Shown piece by piece: positions 36,020-46,585 of a stretch of 64,000 bases of DNA. Position 1 is the first letter of the stretch. Each line of letters starts with the position of its first letter. Made by a program: the position numbers and the translations under genes. Source of the stretch: CAVSUZ01 sp963791885 (GTDB lineage Bacteria; Pseudomonadota; Alphaproteobacteria; Acetobacterales; Acetobacteraceae); contig CAWBUL010000005.1 in NCBI GenBank assembly GCA_963791885.1, forward strand, positions 1,488,001 through 1,552,000. The letters are read 5' to 3'. A model generated the notes under the pieces. The model did no database searches, was not told the origin of the DNA, and saw only the letters and a list, made by a program, of their open reading frames with translations.

Positions 36020-36766
36020 TTACAAATATTGCTCGATCGGCGCGTCGCCGACGGTCACATAGATCAGCGCGCCGTCCTGCAGCCGTGTGATGAGTGCATT
36101 GCTCTCGACAGGGTCGAGGGTGATGCAGCCAAGGCTGCGCCCGAGCATGCCGTTGTTCTTGGCGCGAAAGCCGGCAGTGGTGTACCAGTTCGGGTGGATG
36201 ATCCATTTGTACGGCGGCGTGTGATCGATGTAGCTGTTGTAGGGCGCGGCACCCTTAAGCACGGCCACAATCATGTTGCGGTAGACGGTGCCGTCGTAGC
36301 GATCGACGATTGTCTTATAGTCATCCATCACCTCGAAATGCGCGGTCTTGAGCGGGCCAAGTGGCACCATGTCGAGGTCCTTCTGAAAGCCCTTGAACTT
36401 CACGGCCTTGACGTTGGGGCCATTGTCGCGCCCGTGCGCGGCGTAGTGGGCGGTGACCTGCTCAGACTTTAAATCGAGCACGTAGAATCTTTTCTCCGCT
36501 GAGGGCTGGGAAATGTCGAACACCGCGAGCACGTCCTTCTTGGGAAACACCGGTTGGCGCGAGATCTCGAGGGCGCGCTGAACGGCGACCATGGGAGCAC
36601 CAAGCGATTTCGCCTGCTCCAAGAGAGCATCGCTTTGCGTGGCAAAGTCATCGGCCGTCGTCGCGCCGACGCTGCCGGCCGTGTGCGTCGGGGGCTGCTG
36701 CGTGCACGCAGCGAACGGCCACGCCGCAGACGCGGCAACTCTCTGCATGAAGCTACGCCGTCGCAT
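36020..36766 (-). CDS. Murein L,D-transpeptidase catalytic-domain protein
   Basis: 248 aa from the ATG at 36766. The N-terminus (MRRRSFMQRVAASAAWPFAACTQQ) is a Tat/lipoprotein-like export signal with a Cys at about 21. The catalytic part has FYVLDLKSEQVTAHY, YAAHGRDNG, HPNWYTTAGFRAKN and SLGCITLDP, the His/Ser-x-Gly-Cys signature of the YkuD_2 branch. It would crosslink or tailor peptidoglycan in the periplasm. The gene stands alone. Confidence 0.85.
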   Translation of the reverse strand: MRRRSFMQRVAASAAWPFAACTQQPPTHTAGSVGATTADDFATQSDALLEQAKSLGAPMVAVQRALEISRQPVFPKKDVLAVFDISQPSAEKRFYVLDLKSEQVTAHYAAHGRDNGPNVKAVKFKGFQKDLDMVPLGPLKTAHFEVMDDYKTIVDRYDGTVYRNMIVAVLKGAAPYNSYIDHTPPYKWIIHPNWYTTAGFRAKNNGMLGRSLGCITLDPVESNALITRLQDGALIYVTVGDAPIEQYL

Positions 36767-36902
36767 TGCCTGCCCCTTAAGGCTTAGGGACACGCCGACT
36801 GGTCGCAATTACAGCAGGAAATTGCGATCGACGAAATGGGGCTCTGCGATCATTTTGCGCAGCAGCAATTCGAGAGACCAACGTGTAACAATGGGTCATT
36901 TT

Positions 36903-37003
36903 GCGAAAGGGCCGAGTCCGTCAAGCTGGTGTAGATTGGTGATGAGGCGAAAGGGCCGAGTCCGTCAAGCTGGTGTAGATTGGTGATGAGGCGAAAGGGC
37001 CGA
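36903..37003. repeat. 44-bp tandem repeat, 2.3 copies
   Basis: Two exact copies of a 44-bp unit beginning GCGAAAGGGCCGAGTCCGTC (36903-36946, 36947-36990) and 13 bases of a third. It lies in intergenic DNA next to the L,D-transpeptidase gene. Confidence 0.95.
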
Positions 37004-37078
37004 TCAGGGCGATAGCCTCGATAGAGTTGCGGTATATTGTGCGACGGACGGCACCTTTGATCGTCCTGCGACCGCGAT

Positions 37079-37141
37079 CGCCGCCGTCAAGCCCTGCGCC
37101 TTTGGCGCGCCGCTATGCCGCTGCGGAGCTTGACGGCGGCG
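37079..37141. repeat. 14-bp inverted repeat around a 35-nt loop
   Basis: CGCCGCCGTCAAGC at 37079-37092 and its exact complement at 37128-37141. No T-run follows, so it is not an obvious terminator; it may be the edge of an old IS. Confidence 0.75.
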
Positions 37142-37995
37142 CGCCCGGCATGGCGGATCAGCGCCTCTGGCATTGCCGAACCTGCCAAGTGACCCACCAG
37201 CCAACGTGACCTATCACCCACTGCATTGAATGGCCGTTCAGGGTCGGGAGCGGTCATCGGATATGGCGGCTGGTGTCAGGTGCCGCAGAATGTCTGTTGC
37301 ACACGCTCCTTTGGAGCAGGGGCGCGCAGCGTAATGCTCGTATCGTCGTCTGTCCTCATATCGCCGCGACAGAACTTCGAGTGGTTCCTCAAATGGAGCG
37401 AACTCCTGATGCGCAATGGCGGCATCGAATGCGGCCTCCACGATGTGGTCGCGCGGCATGAACCTGCGGCTTAAAGCCTATCTCTGAATGAGGGTGGAAC
37501 GGTCGAGGAGTGGAAAGCGGGCGCGCCACAGTCGGCACTCAGGTGGCTGGTCTGCGCCCATTGCGGACACCCGCCGCCAGCATCCGCCCGTTGTGATCAA
37601 TGGCCTGTGGATCAACAACACAGTGGCGCGGAAGTACCCGACGTCCTGGAGGACGGAGGCAACGGCGCCCACGGTCCAGGACCATGATTTCGCCGGCTGG
37701 CTTCGCCGAGCTCGAAGAATGCTCTGCCGCTCGAAGTCTGCGCGCTTGAGTGGCGCGATCGAATGCGTGCGTGGCCTCCGCGGCGTGCTGGCCCTGCCAA
37801 TGCATTAGCGTCAAATGCGCCGGGAGTAGCTTGATGGTGCTCAGTCGGGGGCGGCCAGCGCACAACGAAAGGAATGTCCCGAGTAGCATTTGTGCAACAG
37901 ATCCGTAGATTAAACGACCCTCTGCATACCGCCAGTTGCAGGCACCAGCTGATTATGCTCGCGTTCGGCACACAAGGGTATGATGGAGTTTACCC
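37142..37995 (+). other. Stretch without a recognisable gene
   Basis: About 850 bp upstream of the autotransporter. Short antisense frames only. It must contain the autotransporter promoter, which I could not assign. Confidence 0.4.
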
Positions 37996-40900
37996 ATGCC
38001 TGCAAAGTGGCCCCTTCCTGTTCGGAACACTTTGACGCCCGTTCCCGCTACGTGCCCTGCGTCACGGGCACGCACGCGCTGCAAATTTGTCTTGTCCACA
38101 TTGTTTGCGATCGCCGCGCTGGTTGCGGTGACGGCGTTCGCGCCTGGCGCGGCAAAGGCCGCGGATGCGACTTGGCTCCTCAATCCGACATCGGGCGATT
38201 TTAACAACCCCCTCAACTGGAACCCAAACAGCAGTGTGCCAAACGGCACCGCGTCGTTCGGCACGTCTAACACCACGGCGTTGAGGTTCGAGGCCGACAC
38301 CACAATTGGCGGCTGGACGTTCAATCCTGGTGCCTCCGCCTATACGTTCACTAACAATCACTTCCTCCAGTTCAACGGCGCCGGCATCGTCATTAACGGC
38401 GGCAGCGCCACCCTCAACAGCAACATTGGTAGCACGATAGACTTCAATATCTCCAGCACAGCTGGCAACGCCACCATCAACAACAACTACAACGTATCTT
38501 TTAACAACAATAGCACAGCCGGCAGCGCCGCCATTACAAACGGTGCCAGCGGCGACTTGCGTTTCGACGACTTCAGCTCGGCCGGCAACGCGACCATTAC
38601 CAACGACAACACCACCTTCTTCTTCGGCAACGCCACGGCCGGCAACGCTGCGGTCACCAATAACAGCGGCGCCGTGGTGGATTTCTCGGGGAGCACCGGC
38701 CCTGCAGGCGACAATAAGCTCACCGCCGGCTCGATCGCTGGCGCCGGCTCATTCCAGCTGGGCCGCAACGAACTGACGGTCGGCAGCAACAACATGTCCA
38801 CCGAGGTCAGCGGCGCTATCTCCGGGAATTTTCTGACTCTCTGGTTAAAGTCGGCACCGGCACCCTGACGCTCTCCGGCAACGCCAATTTGGGCGGAACA
38901 ACCATCGACGGAGGCACGCTCGCAGTTAACGGCGGAGCCCTCAATGCCAGCAACACCATAACCCTGGGATCAACTGCCGTCAGTTCGGGGACGCTCAATA
39001 TCGGCGCGGGCGGGGGCGTTAGCACCCAAAACCTCATCGTAGGTCAGGGTGGGATTGGAACGCTCGTGGTCCAAAACGGTGGGACGCTGACCGATTTCGG
39101 CGGGTTTGTTGGCGATTTACCGGGATCGCAGGGCACGGCGACCGTATCCGGCGCCGGCTCCACATGGACGAACAGCGGGACAATCCAGGTCGGCGCCCTG
39201 GGCACAGGCGCGCTGACCATCGAAAACGGCGGCACGGTGAACAGCGGTGGCGGCGGCTCCATCGGATTGTCTGCCGGCTCGACTGGTTCGGTGACGGTGA
39301 CCGGCCCTGGCTCCACTTGGAACAACACTCCAGGTGGCGGGCTCAATATCGGCAGTTTCGGCACGGGCACACTCACGATTGCGAACGGTGGAACTGTCAT
39401 CGATAACACCGCCTTTGCCGCCAACATCGGCGAAGGCGTCGGCTCGCAGGGGACGGTGATGGTGACCGGCGCGGGCTCCACCTGGAGCAACAGTTCGGGG
39501 GTGAACGTTGGCGACTTGGGCATGGGCACGCTCACGGTTGCGGATGGCGGCACTGTCAACGGGCCTATTGTAATCGCGACGAACGCCGGTTCGATTGGAA
39601 CACTCAACATCGGTGCTGCCGTGGGCAATCCGGCGGTGGCGCCCGGAACTCTCACTGCCCCGAGCCTCGCATTTGGTGCTGGCGTCGGCACACTCAACTT
39701 CAATCACACGTCTGCCAACTACGTGTTTGCGCCTGCCATCAGCGGCAACGGGACTGTCAATGTGCTCGCAGGCACCACGATCCTGACGGCCGACAACACC
39801 TATACCGGTAACACCACGATCTCGCTCGGCACCCTGCAGCTCGGCAACGGCGGCACCAGCGGTAGCATCGTCACGAACGTCACGGACAACGGCACATTGG
39901 CATTCGACCGCAGCGACGCGGTGACCTTCCCCAGCGTAATCTCCGGCTCCGGCAGCGTGGCACAGATCGGCCCAGGCGCCACGATCCTCACCGGTAACAG
40001 CACCTATACCGGCGGAACCACGATCTCCCTCGGCACCCTCCAGCTTGGCAACGGCGCCACTACCGGCAGTATTGTCGGCGACGTTACCGACAACGGTACA
40101 CTGGCTTTCAATCGCAGCGACGTCGTGACCTTCCCGGGCCTGATCTCTGGCACGGGCAGCGTGGCGCAGATCAGCCCCGGCACCACGATCCTGACGGCCA
40201 ACAGCACCTACACCGGCGGGACCACGATCTCGCTTGGCACCTTGCAGCTCGGCAACGGCGGCGCTTCTGGCAGTATTGTCGGCGACGTTGCCGATAACGG
40301 TACACTGGCTTTCGATCGCAGCGACACGGTGACCTTCACGGGAGTAATCTCGGGGAGTGGCAACGTGACGCAGATCGGCGCCGGCAACACCATCCTAGCA
40401 GCCGACAACACCTACACCGGGGGCACAGCGATCTCGCTCGGGACCTTGCAGCTCGGGAATGGCGGCACGTCCGGCAGCATCCTCGGCGATGTCACCGACA
40501 ACGGCACATTGGCCTTCGACCGCAGTGACGTCGTGACCTTCCCCGGCGTGATCTCCGGTATCGGGTCGGTCGCCCAGATCGGTCCTGGTGTGACGATCCT
40601 CAATGCGGACAATCCCTATGCGGGCGTCACGACCGTTAATGCCGGCACGCTTGTCGTCGGCGACCCCGACCATCCTGCCGCCGCCCTATCAGGCGGCGGA
40701 TCGATCTCCGTGGCGCCGGGCGCCACGTTGGGGGGCTACGGCAGCGTCACCGGATCAGTCACCAACAACGGCACGGTGGCCGCGGGTAACGCGACGCCCG
40801 GGTTCGCGACCGCAGCGGCCGGCACGTTCACCATCAACGGCGATCTGCTGAACCAGAACCTCGTCGCTCTGACGCCTGATCGGGCCGTCGGCAATGTTTT

Positions 40901-42785
40901 GCTCGTCCGTGGCAATTACGCGGCCGGCGCGAGTGGGACATTGCTTGTGAGCACCGTGCTGAACGCCGGCGGCGCGCTATCGAACCAGTTCACCGACCGG
41001 TTGTTGGTGCTGGGCAATGCGAGCGGCACGACCAGCGTGCGCATCGTTAATGCAGGCGGTTCCGGGGCGATCACGTCTTTCACAGGCATACCGGATCCCG
41101 CCGACGGCATCTCCGTCGTGCAGGTCGCGGGCATGTCCACCCCTGGCGCCTTCACCCTGCCCGGTGGCTATGTCACCGGCGGCACCCCCTTCCAGTATAA
41201 CCTCTATGCCTACGGCCCCGGTTCGCCCAACGGCAATGCCGAGCCGGCGCAATCGCTGGTTGGCGCGGGCAACTGGGATTATCGACTGCAAACTGTTTAC
41301 GTTTCCCCGATAGGCCCAGAGCCACCGCAGCCGGAACCACCCACGCCGACACCGCCTACTTCGGCGCCATCCCCACCGCCACCTGATCCTCTGCCGGAAC
41401 CAGGTCCCCCCGCGCCGCCGTTGCCGCCGGATGTGCGTCCCGAAGTGGCGCCGCAGGTGCCGGCCTACCTGACCGCGCCGACCGCCCTGTTCAATGCCGG
41501 CTTCCAAGACCTTGACAGCCTGCACCGCCGGCTGGGCGAAATCCACGACGACCAGATCCTCGGCCTCAACCCGCAGGGCGAGGTCTTCCTGCGCGGCTTT
41601 GGGACGACCTTTAACTACACCTCGGACCGCAGCTTCACCGCATTCGGCTTCAACTCGTCGGGGGACTATGCGGGCACCCAGCTTGGCGGCAACTGGATCG
41701 CCGCCAACAACACCGCCGGCACACTGCGCCTTGGTCTAGACGGAACGCTCGGGCGGCTGTGGTACCAGCCGAGCGCGGTCGACGGCCAGAGCAAGGGCCT
41801 GTTCAACACCGACACGCTGGCTGGCACCATCACCTGGCAATCGCGGCAGGGTTGGTATGTCGATGCAATCGTCATGGGCGGCATGTTCGATGGCACCGTC
41901 AGCACCCCCAACCGCGGACAAACGGTCGGGTTCAATGGCACGTCGATCGCCGCCTCTCTGGAAGCCGGCTACCCGATCCCTCTTGGCTGGCAGCGCCTGT
42001 CGCTCGAACCGGAGGTTCAACTGGTCTACCAGCACCTGAATTTCCCGCAACGGACCGACGTCGATGGGATCAACGTCGATCTGGGCAGCCCGGACCAGGG
42101 CGTATTCCGTGGCGGGGCGCGACTGATCCGGTCATTCACCGGACCGGACGGGAGGCTCCTGACGCCCTACCTGGAGGCCAACGTGCTGCGGGGGATTGGT
42201 GGCGGCAATACCGTCCAGCTCAGCAATGTCGGCTTTGGCACCGGGCGTTTCGGCACTGCCTTGCAGGTTGGCGGCGGCATCACCGGCACGCTGACCCGGA
42301 ACCTCTCCGTCTACGGGGACGTCGCCTGGCAGCAGAATGTCGGCAACGACGGCGGCTTCCGCGGCTGGTCGTTTAACGGCGGCCTGCGCTTCACATTCGG
42401 CGCCGTCGCAGTCGCCGTGGCTGCCGGTCCCGCGGTGGCTCCGGCGCCGGCAGCAGTCCGCACCTACCTGGTATTCTTCGACTGGGATCGTGCCGACCTC
42501 ACCGACCGAGCGCGGCAGATCATCGCTGAAGCAGCCGCAGCATCGACCCGGGTGCAGCTCACCCGCATCCAGGTCAACGGCTATACCGATACGTCCGGCA
42601 CGCCCCGCTACAACCAAGGCCTCTCACTGCGCCGCGCCCAAGCCGTGGCCGCCGAGCTGGTGCGCGACGGCGTGCCGCGGAACGCCATCGCCATCCAGGG
42701 TTTCGGGGAAACCCATCTCCTCGTGCCCACTGGTCCAGGCGTGCGCGAACCGCAAAACCGCAGGGTGGAGATCGTGCTGCAGTGA
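37996..42785 (+). pseudogene. Giant autotransporter with C-terminal OmpA-like domain (one frameshift)
   Basis: About 1,595 aa once joined. Frame 1 (37996-38868) carries a long signal peptide (KFVLSTLFAIAALVAVTAFAPGAAKAA) and an Asn/Gly/Thr-rich start of the passenger. A single-base shift in a T4 run near 38830 leads to frame 2 (SLVKVGTGTLTLSG...), which runs to 42785. The passenger has PATR-type strand repeats (GTGTLTIANGGTV) and four 68-residue repeats. A Pro-rich linker (41330-41450) precedes a complete beta-barrel ending GGLRFTF. Unusually the chain goes on with an OmpA-like peptidoglycan-binding domain (TYLVFFDWDRADLT, NGYTDTSG, LSLRRAQAVAAELV, NRRVEIVLQ). Confidence 0.9.
39800..40615 (+). 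repeat. Four 204-bp tandem repeats in the autotransporter passenger
   Basis: Units start near 39800, 40004, 40208 and 40412, each encoding 68 residues of the type TTISLGTLQLGNGG...DNGTLAFDRSD...VISGSGSVAQIGPG. They differ by scattered base changes. In-frame length variation by recombination is expected. Confidence 0.9.
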
Positions 42786-43233
42786 TGGGTCGCTCACATG
42801 TGCGGGTCGCCGCCCGGCCCAGAACGGCGCGGCGACCTGGTTGGCAAGCCGCCGCTGTGAGGGGGCGTGCTGCCGCACGGATTGCCGGCACCACGTCAGA
42901 CGGGTGCGACGTAGGACCACTTCGAGTCCTACCTCCAACCGGAGAGCACGATAGCCCGGCTTTGCGGGTGTCCCCCTGATCTGTGATCAGCGTCGACTCG
43001 AAATCTGCGCGTCATCGCGGACGCAATTGCATCTGGTAAAAAACTCGCGGGCGGTCTGCTTTGGGTCTAGTGCGGTTCATTCCGGCCTCATTCAGAGACA
43101 GGCTTCTCAGCAAAGAAGCAGACCGACACAGGTGGAAAGCGGAGACTGGCCTGGCGCCCCTTGCTCGCGGCCACACAGGGTCGACGGCTACAACCCCCTA
43201 TCGTGCAGGCGATGATGTTCCTGGAGGAGCCGT
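42786..43233 (+). other. Intergenic stretch, nothing recognised
   Basis: About 450 bp between the autotransporter and the DUF2971 gene. A weak GC hairpin near 42955-42972 has no T-run. Confidence 0.4.
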
Positions 43234-44193
43234 TTGAGCGCGTTCGCTGATCAGTCCCTTCCTCCCCCGCTCGCCGCGGCGGTCGAGGAGTTCGATGTCT
43301 GGATGCGGAGCAAACACCGCGCTGACGAAGCTTTGTCCGCGCCCCTGAGCCCGCTGTACCATTACACCGATGAATGGGCGCTACGCGGCATCCTCGGGAA
43401 GCAGGAACTTTGGTGCTTCACCCACAACAGTCAAAAAGACCAGACGGAGTTTCGATATTCATTGGATATCGGGCGGTCTGTTATCCGGCAGGAGGCTGAC
43501 AGGGCCTCTCCCCTCGTCCGCTTAATGCTCTGCGGACTTCGCGGCATGCTCGCCGAAAAACTGGAGGAGAGGTTCGGCTTCTACTTCTTCAGCTTCAGCA
43601 GCCATCGCGACCACTCCCGTCAGTGGACCGATTACGGCGACGCGGGGAGCGGGTTCGCCATCGGCTTTTCACCGGCCCTGTTCCAGATCGACCGATATGG
43701 GCCGTCGCCTCGCGCAAAAGAAAATCGTATTGTTGGCGAGATCGTCTACGGGCGGAACGCCGCTTGCGCCCGTCATCGCCTCGGTGTTCGCAAACTCGCT
43801 GAGATCGCTGAGCGGGTTGAGCGAGACCACCCCCCCGTCGCGCCAGATGACCTCCAGGCTTGGTTCAACAGGATGAACCTGGAGTTCCTCGCGGCCGTGT
43901 TCATCTGGAACTGCCTGACGGCGAAGGCCTGTAAGTTCTGCTGCGAGCAAGAGACACGTTACATCATCCTGGGTATCCGCAGTGCATTCGATGGTTGCAG
44001 CAAGCGGCATCGTGGCCGTGATTACGTCGAAACGCCGCCGTTGTCTTTGAGCGAGCCGGGGAACATCGCCGAGATCCTCGTTGGGCCAAGCGCGCCTGCC
44101 GGCGCCGAGGAGATGGTCCGCGACCTCCTCGCCAGCAACGGCTATCCCTCAGGCATTCCTGTTAGCCGATCAAAAGCAGCATTGGGGCAGTAG
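43234..44193 (+). CDS. DUF2971-domain protein
   Basis: 319 aa starting at a TTG behind GGAGGAG. The DUF2971 signature is clear: LYHYTDEWALRGILGKQELWCFTHNSQKDQTEFRY near the N-terminus, then FSFSSHRDHSRQWTDYGDAGSGFAIGF. The fold resembles ADP-ribosyltransferase-like proteins (H-Y-T motif), and the family often occurs singly in genomic islands and near defence genes. No partner gene is adjacent. Substrate unknown. Confidence 0.85.
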   Translation: MSAFADQSLPPPLAAAVEEFDVWMRSKHRADEALSAPLSPLYHYTDEWALRGILGKQELWCFTHNSQKDQTEFRYSLDIGRSVIRQEADRASPLVRLMLCGLRGMLAEKLEERFGFYFFSFSSHRDHSRQWTDYGDAGSGFAIGFSPALFQIDRYGPSPRAKENRIVGEIVYGRNAACARHRLGVRKLAEIAERVERDHPPVAPDDLQAWFNRMNLEFLAAVFIWNCLTAKACKFCCEQETRYIILGIRSAFDGCSKRHRGRDYVETPPLSLSEPGNIAEILVGPSAPAGAEEMVRDLLASNGYPSGIPVSRSKAALGQ

Positions 44194-44343
44194 GTGAAGT
44201 GCAAAAGGCGTTGCGATTTGGTTCGCGAGCGTCCCCCGCGACGGACCCTCCGACCAATGCTTTGCGTCCGTCTGTGGTATCCCTCAGTCCCTTACACTCT
44301 TACGGGCACCACATAGGTTTCGCGCCCGAGGGTCGTTGGGATT

Positions 44344-44961
44344 ATGCGCGTCACGCGCTACGCTCACCGCATGCCCGGGCGCCACTGCCTCGTTTGCTCC
44401 GATCCTGCCAAGCTCAGTCGTGCGACGCAGCTGATCGCCGAAGGCGCCTCCGATGTTGCGGTGGCTGCCGAGCTTCGGGTAGGCCGCATGGCCGTGCATC
44501 GTCACCGGGTCGCACACGTGCTGGCGCCCGCCCAGGCGTCGCCGCCGCCGCGGCCAAGTCCCGCCCGGTCGAGGGGCAGCGCAATGAAGTGGTTGCCAGA
44601 GCCAAAACCCGGCACGCTGGATCCGACCGACTACATCACATTAGGAGCGATCGTCGACTCATTGCGTGCTACCAACGAACAACTCGAACGGGTTGCCACC
44701 AGCGCCGAGACAGACAGCCGGCGAGTCGCCGTGGCAGCATTGAGCGCGCAGCAAACTCGCGGGAACGAGGTACGGTCGAAGTTGGGCGGGCACGGCGGCT
44801 TTGGCGCCGGCAAGGCGCCCGGCGGCGGTTTGGGCAGCGGGGAGAACCGGTTCTCGGTGCAGATCGTGTTCGCCTCAAGTGGCACGGTCGAAACGTTCAG
44901 CACGCGTGAGCAGCACGAAATCATCGACGGGCGGGCGGACGAAATCGAGACCGACGAATAA
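44344..44961 (+). CDS. Cys-HTH island protein, copy A
   Basis: 205 aa, or about 196 from the second Met. The N-terminus has a CLVCSDP zinc-like pair, then AEGASDVAVAAELRVGRMAVHRHRVAHV, a helix-turn-helix. A Pro/Arg linker is followed by a helical part (SLRATNEQLERVATSAETDSRRVAVAALSAQQTRGNEVRSKLGG), then a beta-rich end (FSVQIVFASSGTVETFST). It shares this whole layout with the gene at 46586-47182. Terminase-small-subunit or transcription-factor role is possible; function unknown. Confidence 0.6.
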   Translation: MRVTRYAHRMPGRHCLVCSDPAKLSRATQLIAEGASDVAVAAELRVGRMAVHRHRVAHVLAPAQASPPPRPSPARSRGSAMKWLPEPKPGTLDPTDYITLGAIVDSLRATNEQLERVATSAETDSRRVAVAALSAQQTRGNEVRSKLGGHGGFGAGKAPGGGLGSGENRFSVQIVFASSGTVETFSTREQHEIIDGRADEIETDE

Positions 44962-44998
44962 TCACGTCCGTGCACATACCGTTTCCTGCTGAAACTGT

Positions 44999-45495
44999 TC
45001 TACACAACCGTGCAGGATCCTAGGCCCTGGGGACGGAGTTCATCAAGATCAGGGCGCATGCGAAGCTGACGATCGCCGACAAACTCACTGCGGTTTTCTC
45101 GCATCACAAGGCCACGCGCTTGAAGCGTTTGAGCTTGCCGACCGCCTGCTCGATCCGAGCCCTGGTCCTATAGAGTTCTGGTCGGAAAGCGTCAACGGTC
45201 CTTGGCGGTTGCGCGACGGGGGATGATCGGCGTGATGCCGCCGACACGTGCCGCGTCGCGATTGGCGCGGCTGTCGTATCCCTTGTCGGTCGCCGCCATG
45301 TGCGGCCGGATGTCGGGCTCGATATCCAACGAGCTTTCGAACACGACGCAGTCGCTTGCCTCGCCACCGGTTAGGTGGAGTCGAGAGGCAGGCCCGTGAA
45401 GTCGGTCTGGAGATGTATCTTGGTCGAGAAATCGCCGCGTGAACGACCGAGCGCCTGAGCCCAGGCTAGGGCTCGATCGCGGCCGCTCCACTGTC
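44999..45495 (-). pseudogene. IS5-family transposase, C-terminal remnant
   Basis: Several minus-strand frames together read FTRRF, LTGGEASDCVVFESSLDIEPD, MAATDKGYDSRANRDAARVGGITPIIPRR, ALYRTRARIEQAVGKLKRFKRVAL and a tail near 45030 (SFACALILMNS). These are the second Asp and Glu regions of an IS5-type DDE transposase. At least two frameshifts, and the N-terminal half is missing. Confidence 0.75.
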
Positions 45496-45546
45496 AGCTT
45501 CCGCTCGGGCCGCTACTCGTTAGTGCCGACCTCGATCCGCTCACGA

Positions 45547-46467
45547 TCAATGCCAGGGCGTGCCGCACGCGTGTCCGATCCCGAACGCAGCCAGCACGGC
45601 ACGTGCCCCGCACTGCAATCCAAACACCACCGCGCCCACGAGGACCCCAGCAAGCCCGTTGGCGACCAGGACTGCCACCGGTCCGAGCACGCCTCCAAGC
45701 GGTGCGATATCCGCCGCCGTCTTGGCAACATGGTCAATCGCTTCGTGCGCGCCCGGGAACCCGTGCGTCAGGATGCCACCGCCGACCAGGAACATCGCCG
45801 CGGTCCCGCCCACAGACAGGATCCGCATCAGATACGGCGCCCCCATCAGGATTGCGCGGCCGAGCCGCCGCCTCGCTCCGTCCGAGGATCGCGAGAGATC
45901 GAGGCCGATATCGTCCAGCCGCACGACGCCGGCGACGAGGCCGTAGACACCGACCGTCATCAGCGCGGCGATGCAGGTCAGCACCGCGATCTGTATCGTC
46001 AGCAGCTGGCCGGCGACGCTGCCAAGCGTGATGACGATGATCTCGGCCGACAGTACGAAATCGGTGCGGATCGCCGCCCGCACCTTGGCCCGCTCATCAC
46101 CGGACGGGGAAGGCTCCTGCGCAGCGGGCGCGGCGTGCAGCCACGGCTGCGTCAGCTTCTCCACGCCTTCGAAGCAAAGATAGGCCCCGCCCAGCATCAG
46201 CAGCGGCGTGACCAGCGAGGGCATGAAGGCGCTGATCACCAGCGCCGTGGGTACCAGGATCGCCTTGTTGAGCGCGGAGCCCTTCGCCACTGCCCACACG
46301 ACCGGCAGCTCGCGCGCCGCCCGCACTTCAGCCATTTGCTGCACGTTGAGCGCCAGATCATCGCCGAGCACGCCCGCCGTCTTCCCGGCCGCGATCTTGG
46401 TCATCGCCGAGACGTCGTCGAGGATGCTCGTGATGTCGTCAAGCAACGCGAGCAGACCTGTCGCCAC
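45547..46467 (-). CDS. DUF808 (YedI-type) inner-membrane protein
   Basis: 306 aa. Starts MATGLLALLDDITSILDDVSAMTKIAAGKTAGVLGDDLALN, the diagnostic DUF808 N-terminus. Further family landmarks are VVWAVAKGSALNKAILVP, LMLGGAYLCFEGVEK and TDFVLSAEIIVITLG. About six to seven hydrophobic segments. Function unknown. It lies alone between the two Cys-HTH paralogues. Confidence 0.9.
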   Translation of the reverse strand: MATGLLALLDDITSILDDVSAMTKIAAGKTAGVLGDDLALNVQQMAEVRAARELPVVWAVAKGSALNKAILVPTALVISAFMPSLVTPLLMLGGAYLCFEGVEKLTQPWLHAAPAAQEPSPSGDERAKVRAAIRTDFVLSAEIIVITLGSVAGQLLTIQIAVLTCIAALMTVGVYGLVAGVVRLDDIGLDLSRSSDGARRRLGRAILMGAPYLMRILSVGGTAAMFLVGGGILTHGFPGAHEAIDHVAKTAADIAPLGGVLGPVAVLVANGLAGVLVGAVVFGLQCGARAVLAAFGIGHACGTPWH

Positions 46468-46487
46468 GGAGGGCCTCCGCGATAGCC

Positions 46488-46580
46488 GGGTTGCCGGAAC
46501 GGTTGAAGCGTTCCATTGGGGTCGAAACCGTTACACTGGACGCTATAGGCGTTCCAAGCCGTTCCAACAGTTCCAGGCGC
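46488..46580. repeat. Cluster of GTTCCA words upstream of Cys-HTH copy B
   Basis: The 93 bases before the gene contain an inverted pair GGAACG-6-GCGTTCC (about 46497-46515) and then GCGTTCCA, GCCGTTCCA and CAGTTCCAGG at intervals of 8-11 bases (46549-46578). It looks like an operator or iteron array. Confidence 0.6.
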
Positions 46581-46585
46581 CGAAA

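Noticed and set aside
37079..37141. Inverted repeat as a rho-independent terminator
   Set aside because: The loop is 35 nt and no T-run follows either arm.
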